A stretch of 64,000 nucleotides of DNA from Rhytidiadelphus loreus. Lineage: Eukaryota; Streptophyta; Bryopsida; Hypnales; Hylocomiaceae. The stretch covers positions 31,495,025-31,559,024 of the forward strand of contig OX344763.1 in the NCBI GenBank assembly GCA_947034895.1, written 5' to 3'. The notes below the pieces were generated by a model, which worked only from the letters and a program-made list of their open reading frames with translations, made no database searches and was not told the DNA's origin. Below, piece by piece: positions 1-20,293 of the stretch; position 1 is the stretch's first letter, and every line of letters starts with the position of its first letter. Made by a program: the position numbers and the translations under genes.

Positions 1-103
1 TAATACTTTCTGGGAGAGTACACTTGATCTACAGTAATCATGTATTACATTGTGACTATATTAGAATCAATATGGGATTACATGAGACTTCTGAACATCG
101 CAG

Positions 104-2670
<2,567 letters not shown>

Positions 2671-2949
2671 TAGTTGTCAATGGATGATAGTTACTTTGAT
2701 TGAAGTATGAAGCCGGTACTGGATGCAATCGAGTTTTTTCCAACTGCAGCAGATTAGTACTTGGCACAGTCTCAGTTACTAAATGCAGGTCTCACTGATC
2801 AAATAGCAGCCAGGCATGACCATTTTAGTTTCAAATTGTGATTCATAGTACAGCCCTGCATCAACATCAACCAACAGTCGCACATATGCAATATGCCAAA
2901 CATACGTATTGAACTCAACGATCAATGGAAGTGTTGTCCACTTCTGGCT
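2671..2949. other. 3' flank of copy A, paralogous to the flanks of copies B and C
   Basis: This stretch aligns with sequence after copy B (about 13,830-14,410) and copy C (about 26,510-27,100), including the shared phrase GATTGAAGTATGAAGC. It lacks the MITE found at 13,987 and 26,669 in the other two copies, so it acts as an empty site. No gene is seen. Confidence 0.75.
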
Positions 2950-3355
2950 TTAACCCCTTTAGGATGTTAGCAAGTGTATGCTTTTGTATACTACGTCGTA
3001 AAATACAGTCTGACTCACATTAAAGTCTGAAATCTGGAAATGTGATAGTGCACAAGTTTCCATTAGTAGATTAATAATTTTATCCAAAATTTTGCACTTT
3101 TGTCTCACATCCCAAGACTTGAATTGAATTTCAGCAATTAATGAGAAGAATCACATGTTGAAAAAAAGGAGAGAAGCAATGAGCCATCCACTTACATTTG
3201 CCCACCTTAAACCATACAACAAAACACATTAAAGCTCACTACACATTTAATGGAAAGTGAAAACATTGGAAAGAGGACCCAATTAAGGCAAGGCATACTG
3301 TATTGTATAAAAATTTGTAGGCCAGTTTGGGCTGCTAACATCCTAAAGGGGTTAA
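2950..3355. mobile_element. piggyBac-type MITE with TTAA target duplication
   Basis: The element is 398 bp (2954-3351) with perfect 19-bp terminal inverted repeats: CCCCTTTAGGATGTTAGCA on the left and its reverse complement on the right. It is flanked on both sides by TTAA (2950-2953 and 3352-3355). A TTAA duplication plus CCC...GGG ends is the hallmark of piggyBac elements. There is no transposase ORF, so it is non-autonomous. The paralogous positions after copies B (about 14,417) and C (about 27,107) lack it. Confidence 0.8.
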
Positions 3356-3356
3356 C

Positions 3357-3797
3357 ATAGTATGCTCTAAAAGTGCCCACCTCCTTCAAACCACCCCTAT
3401 TTTTGGGTGGAGAATGGAGATGATTTTAGGTGGATAATGGAGAGTGGAGAATGGGGTGATTCTTAAACGGACCACTCTAGCAATTGAATGCATTGAGGAA
3501 AAATTATTTTTTTATTGCAAGAGCCAATCATTGCCTTTGATTTCCGCACATCTCTTTACAAGTTGCAAGTGGAGGAATTTTGGGAAACCTATGATCGCAA
3601 ATAGGTGCCTATGCCCTGAATCTTTGAAAATTTATAAATAATTTAAAAATGCTTGGAAAAATACAAGACCACTTGTGTTAGGTTCCACATCTATTTTTCT
3701 TTCTCTGAAAAATGATTGAAAAATATTTTTGTCCACAAAAGTCTATGAAAAAGGTGGACCAGCCCTTAAATGGTAGCTTTTAGAGCATACTACCTTA
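3357..3797. mobile_element. MITE, GGTAGTATGCTCTAAAAG family, copy 1
   Basis: About 440 bp with inverted ends: left TAGTATGCTCTAAAAG, right CTTTTAGAGCATACTACC. It shares its interior with the copies at 5569, 15,420 and 18,369. Its left end abuts the TTAA-flanked MITE and has lost the first bases of the family end. No ORF of note. Confidence 0.8.
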
Positions 3798-3935
3798 GAC
3801 ACATTTGTTGAAGACATATTCTAGAATGATTGATGTGAGTGTCCTCCATTCTGGTCACAAGTTGTCTATACCTCCTAAGTGACCTCTTTCATCTAATTAC
3901 TTGGGTCCAAAAGGAATGACTATCTATGGTGTTAT

Positions 3936-4870
3936 GTCTGCCACCCCCCTCTTTCAAAAAATTTACAAGCCGTTGATTGTTTTAAAAAAAAAATGTTGAC
4001 CCTTGAAATTGCCGTTGATTTTTCAAAAAATCACAAGCCGTTGATCCTGTGAAATTTAATTTGAGCCGTCCAATTAGCATTGATCTAAGCCATCAATTTG
4101 GAATACGATACGGATACAGAAAACAAATATGGTACAAATATAGGCGGGGTACAGATACGAGATATCCCATATTGTTTGCAGCTCCTTCACCTCCCTCACA
4201 ATTACAAATAGGAGGGGGGTGGGGGGAAAAATTAAAATTTTGAATTTTAAAAAAAAATCAAATAAGGGGGTGGGGGTAATAAATTTAAACAAAAAAATAG
4301 GAGGGTTTTTTTTGGGTGCATAGTGACAGTTTGTCACTATGCACCATGAAGTGGCAGTAACTGCCATCACACTAGAGAGGAGGCATTGAAAGGAGGCAAA
4401 ACCTCGGTTTCCTCCATTTCCTCCCCCCTCCCCCAACAAAAAATAAAAGAGGCGTTGATTTAAAAATAAAAATAAATCTTCCCCTAAGATGTTGTTGATC
4501 TTGAAAACACCCCTAGATACGGATACTAATACAAGTATGGATACAGATATGATACGATATATGGATATGGATGCATATATGGATATATGTATGATATGGA
4601 TACAAATACGATCACAGGACGGGATACGGTTATAATACGGGGATATGGGATTTATCCCATATCGAATACCACCCCCACCGTCACTTCAAAATTACAAGTG
4701 GTGGGATGGTGGGTGGATTTCTAGAAAAAAAATTAATATAATTTAATTAAAATTTTCCCAGAGGGTACGAAAAAAAATTGGATTTGATTGCATTGTGACA
4801 TCCATGTCACAATGCTAATGCACTCAAAAGAGGCAGTAGTTGCTTGCTTGAATGTGTTAGGTACACCCAA
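3936..4870 (+). repeat. Dispersed repeat rich in GATACGGATAC-like sequence
   Basis: It contains repeated CCGTTGATTTTT phrases, then a stretch of degenerate GGATAC/GATATGG repeats (about 4090-4180 and 4500-4670), and a short hairpin (GTGACAGTTTGTCAC). A reverse-oriented relative lies at about 52,692-53,251 and shares both the CCGTTGAT part and the GATAC part. This looks like an old transposable element; its class is not clear and I see no coding capacity. Confidence 0.6.
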
Positions 4871-5568
4871 AATTCGATGTATCACCAAGTTTTGTTTGTA
4901 CTTGATTTATGACCACTTCATTTAGACAATATATATCTAAGAGGCTACTTGGTCATGATAATACTTTATAAATTTACTATGAAATTTGGAATTTCAAAAG
5001 ACTTCTAATACATCCCTACAGCAAGGTACAAATTTGATTCTCTTTCAAACTAATTTTTCCAAGTTTATTTTGATTATAGATTTAGATTTCGAAGTATCCA
5101 GACTTGATTCAAATTTGACTTGCTTATTTTAAGTACCAATATCAACTTTGATGGCATATATATGTCAGATCAAAATACTCTTAGTACCAACCAAGAAGCA
5201 TAGTCCTACAAATCCTTAGCTATTTATACAACTTGCAATAGTCATAGTTTGTACAAAGTTTATAATTTCTATAAAACAATTTTCTATTACAAAGAGTAAA
5301 AACAGAATTAATCTTAGACTTTTGATGAAAAACAATCTTTCTTTCAGAATGTTTGGATTCTTCAAGAAGTAGTAGATTTCACATATACTCATCCCAAAAA
5401 CATCACAAACCAATGAAATATTAGTGGGGATACACTAGGTGCCTACAATCTACTATACTTGTTATCACCTTTACGAGAACAATCAAAATATTTCTTCAAA
5501 AGTAGAAAACACAAATATCAAATGATCATTGGGACAATCAAGTGAACCTAAAAGATAGTAAGGTAGTT
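4871..5568. other. AT-rich spacer, no gene seen
   Basis: I see no conserved exon, RNA gene or clear repeat boundary here. The only ORFs are short and have no recognisable motif. Confidence 0.6.
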
Positions 5569-5989
5569 AGTATGCTCTAAAAGTGCTCATCTTCTTCAAA
5601 CCACCTCTATTTTTAGGTGGAGAATGGAGATGAGGGTGATCCTTAAATTGACCACTGTAACAATTGAATGCATTGAGGAAAAAATATTTTTCTATTGCAA
5701 GAGCTAATCTTTGTCTTTGATTTTTGCACATCTCATTAGAAGTTGCAAGTGGACAAATTTTGGAAGACCTATGGTCACAAATAGTTGCCTTTGTCTTGAA
5801 TCTTTGAAAATTTATAACTAATTCAAAAATGCTTGGAAAAAATACAAAACCACTTGTGTACTAGTTTCCACATCTATTTTTCTTTCTCTGAAAAATGATC
5901 TAAGAATATTTCAGTCCTCTAAAAGTCTAAAACCTATGAAAAAGACGGACTAGCCCTTAAATGGTCGCTTTTAGAGCATACTACCTTTA
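5569..5989. mobile_element. MITE, GGTAGTATGCTCTAAAAG family, copy 2
   Basis: About 420 bp. It begins TAAGGTAGTTAGTATGCTC and ends GAGCATACTACCTTTA. The interior matches the copies at 3357 and 15,420, including TTGAATGCATTGAGGAAAAA and the phrase GCTTGGAAAAA. Confidence 0.8.
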
Positions 5990-7204
5990 ACATTTCATAA
6001 CCCTCCTTGGGTTGAAGCCATGTCTCAGAGATGGATCAAAGCTCTAGAAAACAATTTTTCCAAGCCATAGCCGTTTGTCTAAGCAACAAGAACTCCCGCT
6101 ACAATAACAATACTCAGCTATTGTACCACTAACAAGTAACTATAGTCCAAGCACAGTAATCAACTTGAATACAATGGCCACCATGCATGATCGTACGTGA
6201 AGGTCTACTTCAACGGCACCTAATTACAAAAATTGAATTTCCATGTCAGATTTCTATTGAATTTGACCTTTGTATAGGGTATGTTCCAATCATCCAATGT
6301 GCATTGCCACAGTGTAGACTACAAAGTACTTCTAGTAAGAAACAAATCAAGTTTACTAAAGCTAGGCAAATTGTGCAACTCTAAAAGCCAAAGTTTATGG
6401 CCTATATTTATTGTTTTGAAAGTCGGAAGCACGTTCATTAAGAAATTGTATAATTATAGCCCCTGCCAACTAAAGCTAGTTTGTGGATTAAGTAGGGTAT
6501 TTAAGGCATTCCCTTTTGGTTGATATATAGTTGATTTGAGACCTTTATTTAAGAGATATCTATACTAACATAATCAACTTCACACTAAATTTTTAACCAA
6601 TAATCATTTAATGTCTAAATCAATGTCAAGCTATAGTAGACATTTGAGAAAGATCCTATCATAAAATCTTCTATAGATCTTTGAGACAAAATGTGTTGTG
6701 GCACTAAGTCATGCGGACCCTTTTTCCACTATTTGTTTTTTATTGCTTTTTTCATTAAATTTTCATTTTGAATCATCCCAAGTAGACTTAATGAAGATGT
6801 ATCCATTCTTTTTTGTAATCCTTTCCTTGGCTTAAAACTGGATATAAAGTATGGGATCTAAAAAACAAAGAAACAAACAAAATTAATAATATTAAAATTA
6901 AAACAAATTCATAAATAAATGACATATACACATATAAAAGTAATAGATACATCTCAGTATCAATAGATGCATGCCACTATTTATTGAATAAGAGGTCATG
7001 TTGTTAAAGTCTACCTCCAAAAGGGCACACCAAAGATAGCACCTACTTTCTAAGCCTTTATGGCTTAAATAGTAAAATTGTCCCCCAACAGACTATGACT
7101 TCATTCACACTAGTCATACCACCAAAGTTACACTTCTTCTCCTTCTCTACTCCCAATGAGGATTCTTGCCCTAAAAATATAAAACCTTTCAACATGAGAC
7201 CTTT
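5990..7204. other. AT-rich spacer, no gene seen
   Basis: This is intergenic sequence between the MITE and the conserved 5' region of copy B. No recognisable coding or RNA feature. Confidence 0.6.
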
Positions 7205-7830
7205 TGAAGACGAATCTGGATACGACCAGAAGCCATAACTGAAGCTTCGTGGAGTATTCTTCTCTTCCTTTCTGGAGCCCTGGTTCTTGCAGACATGTCA
7301 GGTCTCCAATTCTGAGGACTTCGTCACACGGAATCGGAGACTCGGAGGTTCACACTCGGACGAGTTCACGACGACTATTTCGTATCTGCTGCCGTTATTT
7401 CCCTTTCGGACACGACCAAAATCTGGTTGGCTGAGCTTCCAATGTCGAGGTATTGACATCACACCATGCGTGAAGCAAGCTGCTTCCCGTAGGTGTTGAA
7501 ATGTCGAGTAGTCAACATGTTGCATCGCCCACCCGCAGTGCCCCTGTTAATTGCATCATCTTAATTCGTCACCTCGATGACCCAAACTCCAGGAAGCTGC
7601 TTCAGTTCGGGTTTGGAAAAACGTGCGAAGATATCTGAGGCAGCATGTGGAACCCAGTTATAGCTGGATATCGTGAGAGCCAGACCTGCTTCGCACCAGT
7701 CGTCCGATCCTTCCCCAGCAAAAACCGAGCTTGCTGTGTAATCCCTAATTCGGTCGTAATCTTCAACACCTGAACGATTGTGTTGCGGAGCTCTCCGAGA
7801 GTTTGAGCTGTTTAATTTGAGCTTTCGAGC
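7205..7830 (+). promoter_or_regulatory. 5' region of receptor kinase copy B
   Basis: This less AT-rich stretch just before the start codon is shared with the 5' region of copy C (18,785-19,131 and 20,294-20,465), for example around GCGAAGATATCTGAG and CTGCTTCGCACCAG. Conservation between paralogs marks it as promoter or 5' UTR. An AT-rich run (ATATAAAAC, near 7177) lies just upstream and could be a TATA element, but this is a guess. Confidence 0.5.
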
Positions 7831-13347
<5,517 letters not shown>

Positions 13348-13986
13348 TAGATGTGCATATTAGATTAGATGGGTATTTTGTAGGAGCAACAACCTTATGA
13401 AAGTTGCCAAGAGAAATGTTTGACAATCCTTTTCTCCATCACCTATCCATCGCATTCCATTGCTTTTCATCATTGTCCATCTCTTTCTCATACTGTAATA
13501 ATATTGTACTCCGTATCACCTAAACCCTTCCTAGTAGAATGAATAGGGTTTAGGCCTATAGTGGAGCGTTGTTAGACACAAAGCTACAATAACCAGGCAG
13601 GTAGGCACATAACACTAAGTAGGATAAATATGAAGGGATAATCTCTATTACCAACCATGATCTTTTGGTTATATAAAAAAAATGTAAAATATGTAACATT
13701 ACATAGATGAGCAAAATTTTAAGCGAGATGGGTGTCAAGAGAGAGGTAGGGCAAGAAGTGCTCACCCACTTTTCCTTCCAACAATGACAACAACAGTTCA
13801 CCCACTACTATAAGTGTCCTGACAACCTTTTGATTGAAGTATGAAGCTTTTCAGATGCAATCAAGTTGTTGCCAATTGCAATAGATTACTAACTTGGCAT
13901 GGAAGAGTTGTTCCAGTTATTGTAGATGTTGCTAATCAAGTAGCAACCATGACTCTAGGATCTACCATTTTAGTTTCATATTGTGA
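13348..13986. other. 3' flank of copy B, paralogous to the flank of copy C
   Basis: This aligns over its length with 25,728-26,668 after copy C. It has one copy of a 111-bp block (about 13,609-13,725) that is triplicated there. No gene is seen. Confidence 0.7.
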
Positions 13987-14317
13987 TAAGGTAGGAGGTC
14001 ATGAAATGGAGTTGGCTCTAAAATCAACCACCTCCTTAAATGTACACTATTTGTACATGTTTATTTTTCATAACCTTCAACAATGTACAAACAATGTTCA
14101 TTTTAGGAGGTGAGCCATTTTAGAGCCACGTGCCATTTCAACTTCAAAATTTTATGACTAATTGCAAAAAGCTCCAAAAAATATGAAACGACTTAAATTA
14201 GATGTCAATTTCACTTGTCTTTCAAGGAAATTTTATTAAGAAATATTTCAAGATGTTTCACCTTCCCAAAATTTAGTTCTAGCCCTTTGATGGTCCATTT
14301 ATGGACCTCCTATCTTA
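13987..14317. mobile_element. MITE, short TAAGGTAGGAGG subfamily, copy 5
   Basis: About 330 bp. It begins TAAGGTAGGAGGTC and ends GACCTCCTATCTTA. It sits at the same paralogous position as the copy at 26,669, while copy A lacks it (near 2840). It was therefore inserted after A split off and before B and C separated. Confidence 0.8.
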
Positions 14318-15419
14318 GCACAACCCTACATCTACATATACCAACAATGACGCACATGCAATCTATCCAAAAGATGTATTCCACTAAATGATTGATGGGA
14401 GTGTTGTCCACTTTTTGGTCTAGATACATTTGTTGAAGACGCACTGTAGGATGATGAGGGCGTCCTCCATTTTTTGCATAAGACTTGGTTCAGACCATGA
14501 TGGACACTGGTAATGGACAAAATCCTTAGTTCACTTCTTTGTTTGCCTTGGTGTGGAGGGAAATTGTTGCGTTATCATGGATTTTGTCTATCTAATGTAT
14601 GGCTTCACACAAGGAACCGGACGTCCAATGGAATTATATTTGTAAAAACTCCTTTGTAGTTGCATTGTTGTTCTATGGAAGCTCCTTCACAACTCCTTTC
14701 TTCTTGAACAAACCTATTTTGTCCACTTGTAGAAGGGCAGTCAATGCACGCACCTTGCTTAGGCTTAGGCTAGCACGATTGCATGCAATGGTTTTAACCC
14801 ATATGGAGTAGGACCATTTTTTTCATCCCACGAAACCTTAAAGCCCTTGTTATGGTCTTGGTATTGAAAGGCTAAATGAGGATGTACAAGTATGGCAAAG
14901 TCTAGAGAACAAATTAGAATAAGTGAAATTTTTTTGGGGTGTGTGGATTGTTTTGCATGTGTGGCAAGCATACTAGCCACAATCATTTTCAAGGTTCCTC
15001 TAGAATTCTCAATTTCTCTCCAATGCAAGGTTTAGGGAACTTTGATTTACGTAGATGAAGACTACAAAGCTTGCGGGCCATAGTGCATAGAAATGCAAGG
15101 ATGAAAATTAATTCTAGCTTAGGTGTGCAAAATGTTTTAAATTAATGAAAGCAATTTGCATATTAATTTGTATATGCATCCATTCCATTTAATGATTAAG
15201 TCATTGACCAAAATGGCACATGAAATACCATTGTTTTAATCAAATATTACTATTGTTAATTGTGTTGTGGAATATCAACAATTTAACAAAATTCACATTT
15301 TATCTACTACTTGTCACACATGATCTCAAAGTATCTCTCATCATTATTGAGTATTATACTTTTATTTAGTAAAATTTAGTATATATTGACCAGTGATGCA
15401 TGCATCGGAGTTCAAAGTG
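14318..15419. other. Downstream flank and AT-rich spacer
   Basis: The first part, to about 14,800, is paralogous to 27,005-27,580. The rest holds no gene I can support. A fragment near 15,205 (AAAATGGCACATGAAATACC) resembles the MITE in intron 5 of copy B. Confidence 0.6.
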
Positions 15420-15833
15420 TAAGGTAGTATGCTGTAAAAGCGCTCCCCTTCTTCAAACCGCTCCTATTTTGGGGTGAAAAATGGAAACCAAGTGATCCTT
15501 AAATGGACCACTGTAACAATTGAATGCATCAAGAAAAAATTATTTTTCTATTGCAAGAGCCAATCACTGCCTTTGATTTCTGCACATCTGTTTACAAACT
15601 GCAAGTGAACAGATTTTGGGAGACCTATGGTCACAAATAGGTGCCTATGCCCTGAATCTTTGAAAATTTATAAGTAATTCAAAAATACTTGGAAAAATAC
15701 AAAACCACTTGTGTTAGTTTCCACATCCATTTTTCTTTCTCTGAAAAATTATCTAAAAATAATTCTGTCCACTTCAGCCTATGAAAAAGGCGGACCAGCT
15801 CTTAAATGGTCGCTTTTAGAGCATACTACCTTA
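15420..15833. mobile_element. MITE, GGTAGTATGCTCTAAAAG family, copy 3
   Basis: 414 bp. It starts TAAGGTAGTATGCTGTAAAA and ends TTTTAGAGCATACTACCTTA, the best-preserved termini of the family in this window. It has no coding capacity. Confidence 0.85.
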
Positions 15834-18368
15834 TAGAGTTATGTGCCAGGAATAGCTTGATTCAGACGCCATGTGACTGCTTGCAATTTGCTGTCTGTAC
15901 CGTGCTCTTGCAACCCAATCCATGTGGTGGTAATCTAGGGTCCAAACTGGCACCTATCGATCAAGAAGGCAAACACTCTTACAATTTTTTCAGTCCAGGG
16001 CCAAAGATGAGGTACAATTGCCCATTAGCACACAGATTTGCTATCTAGGTACTTTGGAGAAGCTATTAGTTAGCTCCCATATTTTTGTAAAGATTGAAAA
16101 GTTTGAGAGAAATCAATTGCAAAAAGCATAAAGACATTCCGACAAGAAGTGAATTTTTTGTGATTTTTCAAAGTTGAAATGTTAAACTGTGAATAGACCC
16201 TTGGTGAAGCATGAGCAGACCCTTGTTAACTCCCCTAAAGGACCAAACACCGTTTTTTGGCAACATAGCAATTTTGGGTAGCTCACTACAAATGGAACTT
16301 TTATTTTTTTTCTTTGAAATTTTCACACAACATGTGCCCAAGGAGTAACTTTTAGGCCCAACAATTTTCATAACTTTTGACTACATGGTTCAAAAGTTAT
16401 TGCATGATATGTAATTTTCAGTGTTCGGCAGGCAGCACGAGTAGAAAAAAAAACTTCTTTGAAAATCACTTTTTTTTTAAATAAAAATTTGAAATTGATT
16501 CTCTAGATTTATATATTTGTGGTAAGCTTTCAATCATTCCATTTTGATTAATGAAATGAAGATTATGAGGAATTTTAGTCTGGGTTAGTTTGTGGGTAGT
16601 TATAGAATCTCTCTTCTAAAATAAACTTTGAAGTCCTTTATTTAACTCTATTTTGAATATTTTTAGAAAAAAATAAAAACATTAGGTGTATATTGTTTAT
16701 TGCAACTTTACAGCCATTGGGATTGGCATTTTTCAATTTCATAAATAAATTGTTAACAATTTAGTATTTTTAAACATTATCTATTTCTTTCTACTTACTA
16801 TTTTTTTCCTATATGTTGTACAATTTCAAATGATCAGAAAATTTTCAAGCATGTAGCCAACTTGCCTTGAAGAAGGAATCCAAAGAGTAACAAACATTTT
16901 GGACATTTTTCATACAAATGTGACCTTGTGAAGTGAAGCTGCCCGTATTTTCAAGGGCCAAAAAAAGGATTTTTGTCACTTCAAACGTTAATACCTTGTA
17001 GTCTACATGGTGGAAAATTCTGAATTTTTTTCCACATCTTCTCAAACCAGTGTACTACAAGACCCTATGGTTACATGTTTTTAAAAATGTTTTTTTCCTA
17101 AAATTTGATACTTGTCCTAGAAATGACAGTTTGGAGCAGTTTTGGTGAAAACATAGTCTTTGACATTTACGGGTTAAAGCATGGCTACTAGTGTGTCCGC
17201 TCCCCAAGTGCATTGTCATCATGATAAAGGGTTGTAAAGATTTGGGTAATAGATTGGCCACTAACGCAATTGGGAGGATCATGCAAGTGACAAAATTGGG
17301 TGGATGGTGGTATTAGGCAATTCTACCTTACATGACATTCAAGAGTATGCATTTGTCTATGCCTTGGCTCTACAAAAGATTGTATGAAATATTCCACATC
17401 CAACAATATTTCCTTAGTAAGTTGGCTAAGGGGACAAGTGGAAGCTTAGTGCATGTGATGAGTACAATGCACGAAGGAAAGGCAATGGGCATAAAGGCTA
17501 CTAAATGTTGTGTATATGTAAATATTTACTAGAATGTTAGTTAATCAATAAATTGCATGTTAAGAAAATGACCAAACATGCAATGCATTTGTCAATTTCA
17601 ATGTTAGACTTGATTGTTGGATCTCTTCAAAGAATTCCTACACACAAAGAAATCGAGTGGGTTTTCTTTGCAGGGATTTTCATAAACTCTCCCCAAATCC
17701 CCCATGTGCAATCCAAATTGGAGGACTTTACAACAAATTGACACATCTTACATTTCAATGTTGTTTCCACCTAATATTTGGTAGATTTTACAAGATGCAA
17801 TTGTCTCATATTGATTGTCAAGAGTACTATGAGGTTGGACACATAAGACTTGTAAGTTGTTAATCTTCATGACAATGAAGTCAATTCACTAAAATCTACC
17901 ATTCTAGAATTTGTATGTTTAGAAACTTAAGAAATTGCATAATTTATGAAATTGCAAAACAAATGGAATGTACATATATTACTAACATTTTGAACTCTTG
18001 AAACCTAGAAAAGGGTCTACATCAAAATTTCTGAAATGTACCAATCATTGACATTGGAAATTCAAAGTTTTCATATTAGTTAGATATGAGCCTCCAAAAT
18101 CTACGAATTGTTTTGATTATGTGGCACTAAACTCTACATTAAATTTAGAATTTAGAGGCATAAATCTACATTCTAGAATATTGAATTTCATAAATTGTCA
18201 AGACTTGATTTGAAGTTGGAGACATCTTCAAATAACATTGAAAAATGTACAAATTCCCCCCTCAATAGAATTCCCTGTCTCACATTTCCATGTGATGGCC
18301 ACATTTTCTATGTGTAGAAAAAAGAGGTAAAAAAAAGAAAATTGTTGTGCACAGGGAATTTCCAATTA
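15834..18368. other. AT-rich spacer, no gene seen
   Basis: Only short ORFs lacking motifs occur here. The sequence TTAACTCCCCTAAAGGACC near 16,226 resembles the TTAA-CCCC ends of the piggyBac-type elements elsewhere in the window, but no partner end was found. Confidence 0.55.
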
Positions 18369-18782
18369 TAAGGTAGGAGGCTGTAAAACAGTGCGGGCTT
18401 TAAGAATGGCTCCTATAAATGGCTGTGAAATGGTGCATCTAAAGTTCTGAAATTGACCAGTACATTCATTGAATGAATCAAGGAAAAAAACATTATTAAT
18501 TTCAAGAGCCAATCATTCTCTTTGTTTTCTCCATTTTTATTTAGAATTGCAAGTGAACCATTCATGAAAGATCTAGGGTCACAAATAGGGACCTACTACC
18601 CAACTCGTTTGAAAATTCATAAGTAATTCAAAAATCTTTGGAAAAATATGAAACCACTTGGGTTAGATTCCTCATCAATTTCTCTTTGTCTGAAAAATGA
18701 GCTAAAAATATTCCCTTCCAAAGAAATACATGAAAAAGGCAGACCAGCCCTTAGATGCACCATTTCTGAGCCTCCTACCTTA
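18369..18782. mobile_element. MITE, TAAGGTAGGAGGCTGTAAAA variant, copy 4
   Basis: 414 bp with ends TAAGGTAGGAGGCTG and CAGAAATGG...-type inverted sequence closing with CCTCCTACCTTA. The interior is alignable to copies 1-3. It lies directly before the conserved 5' region of copy C. Confidence 0.75.
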
Positions 18783-19131
18783 GTACCTACAGGGGACTTT
18801 GAAAATGTTGCTTGTGCTCCATATTATTTTCTTTCTGGAGCACCGACCGACTCTTTGCAGACAATACAGTTCTCCACGAAGGTTCTGACTTCCTGACCTC
18901 TGTTGCTGTTATTTCCTCTCCTACAGAACTAAAATCTTTGATCTTCCAATATGAAGATCACTTCTACGGCACCATGACGCCAGCAGTTTACAGCAGGACT
19001 GGTGGTGACTAGTGGAGTCATCAGGATGCCCAGAGGCATCATCTTTTCTTTCTTTGACACACCGAGAATCATTTCATTTCAATTCACCTTGTTGACCAAA
19101 GCTCCCAGAGGCTGCTTCAGGTTTTGAAAAA

Positions 19132-20293
19132 CATCATAACATTCAGCAGTCTTCAGAGTAAACATCCACATGGGAAAAGCATGAAAAACATCCACATGGG
19201 AAATTAAAGTAAGAGTCAGTATTGGGTACCGGGATCATGTCAATACATCTATAGTGTGCTCTTTTCTTTTACTGAATCTCAGACCAGCAAAAACATATCA
19301 AGAAAGAAATGTTAAAAATGGTTTGCAAAAAATCTTAAGAATCTTTAATTTGACAAAAAATATCAATGTCATTTAATTAACCTTTTGCCATAAATAAAGA
19401 ATTTTGGTGGACCAATGAGGGATTCGCTTCATTGATAGATCTAGGAATGAAGGATGGAGGTGTCATTTTTTATATTGAAATCAATTTTCCACCATGAATC
19501 CTCTGTCAAAGGGTATGGGGTAATTTGAAAATGGGAGTTTGATCACTCATTGTGAAAATGTCAAAATGATGTTCGATGAAGCATTTCGGACCTCATTTAG
19601 TCATAGTAGAATAGTTTTTTTTTCTAAAAACATTCAACTCAAAAAAGGTGAGAAACAAAGTTAAATTTCATATCCATAAAATACGTTTCATATTTTAAGC
19701 CTCTAATAAAAAATTTATTGACAAAATTATGAAAGGATGTTTGAAAACGTCAAAGAAAATGTCTCTTCCAACCCCTCTTTGAAATTTGTCCATAACTTTT
19801 GATTGGAGACTCAAAATCTCAAACGGATTTTTGGATATGAGATTTAACTTGATTTCTCAATTATTTTAAGTTCAAAGTGTTTAAAAAAATATATTCTACT
19901 ATGACTAAATGAGGTCTGAAATTCTACTTCAAACAAAATTCTTACTGTTGCTTTTACTGTTGACTTTACTATGAGTGATAGAGAAACTAGTAATTCTAAT
20001 TTACATGTCCCACATGGGTTGTTCTACCTTCTACCACCTCATATGAATTTCAAAAGATTCTCATTTTATATAAGAACATCAAGCATGATTAGCGTCTCAT
20101 TCAATTTGAGTAATTCAGATGTAGAGGACAATGATCTCAGCAAATTGACCTGACAACTGCATTTTCGACTCACCGCCTGGCACACTGACAATTATCGACA
20201 CCTGATCTTTAGCTACTGTTGGTGTGCAATATATTCCACGCCATCCCGTCAGGGGGAGGGCAGGCGTCAGTGCTGCTACTGAATGTTATGATG
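19132..20293. mobile_element. 1.16-kb TIR element in the copy C promoter
   Basis: The left end CATCATAACATTCAGCAG and the right end CTGCTACTGAATGTTATGATG form inverted repeats with 15 perfect terminal bases. Copy B has an uninterrupted sequence at the paralogous place (near 7,620). No long ORF and no clear target duplication. The interior is a large imperfect foldback (about 19,541-19,981). Confidence 0.7.
19541..19981. repeat. Foldback with arms of about 140 bp
   Basis: A 25-bp perfect inverted pair exists around 19,591-19,616 and 19,891-19,916 (core CTCATTTAGTCATAGTAGAA). Pairing continues imperfectly inward, through AAAGTTAAATTTCATATCC and its partner, and outward to ATCACTCAT / ATGAGTGAT. 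Transcription would give a long hairpin RNA. Confidence 0.75.
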
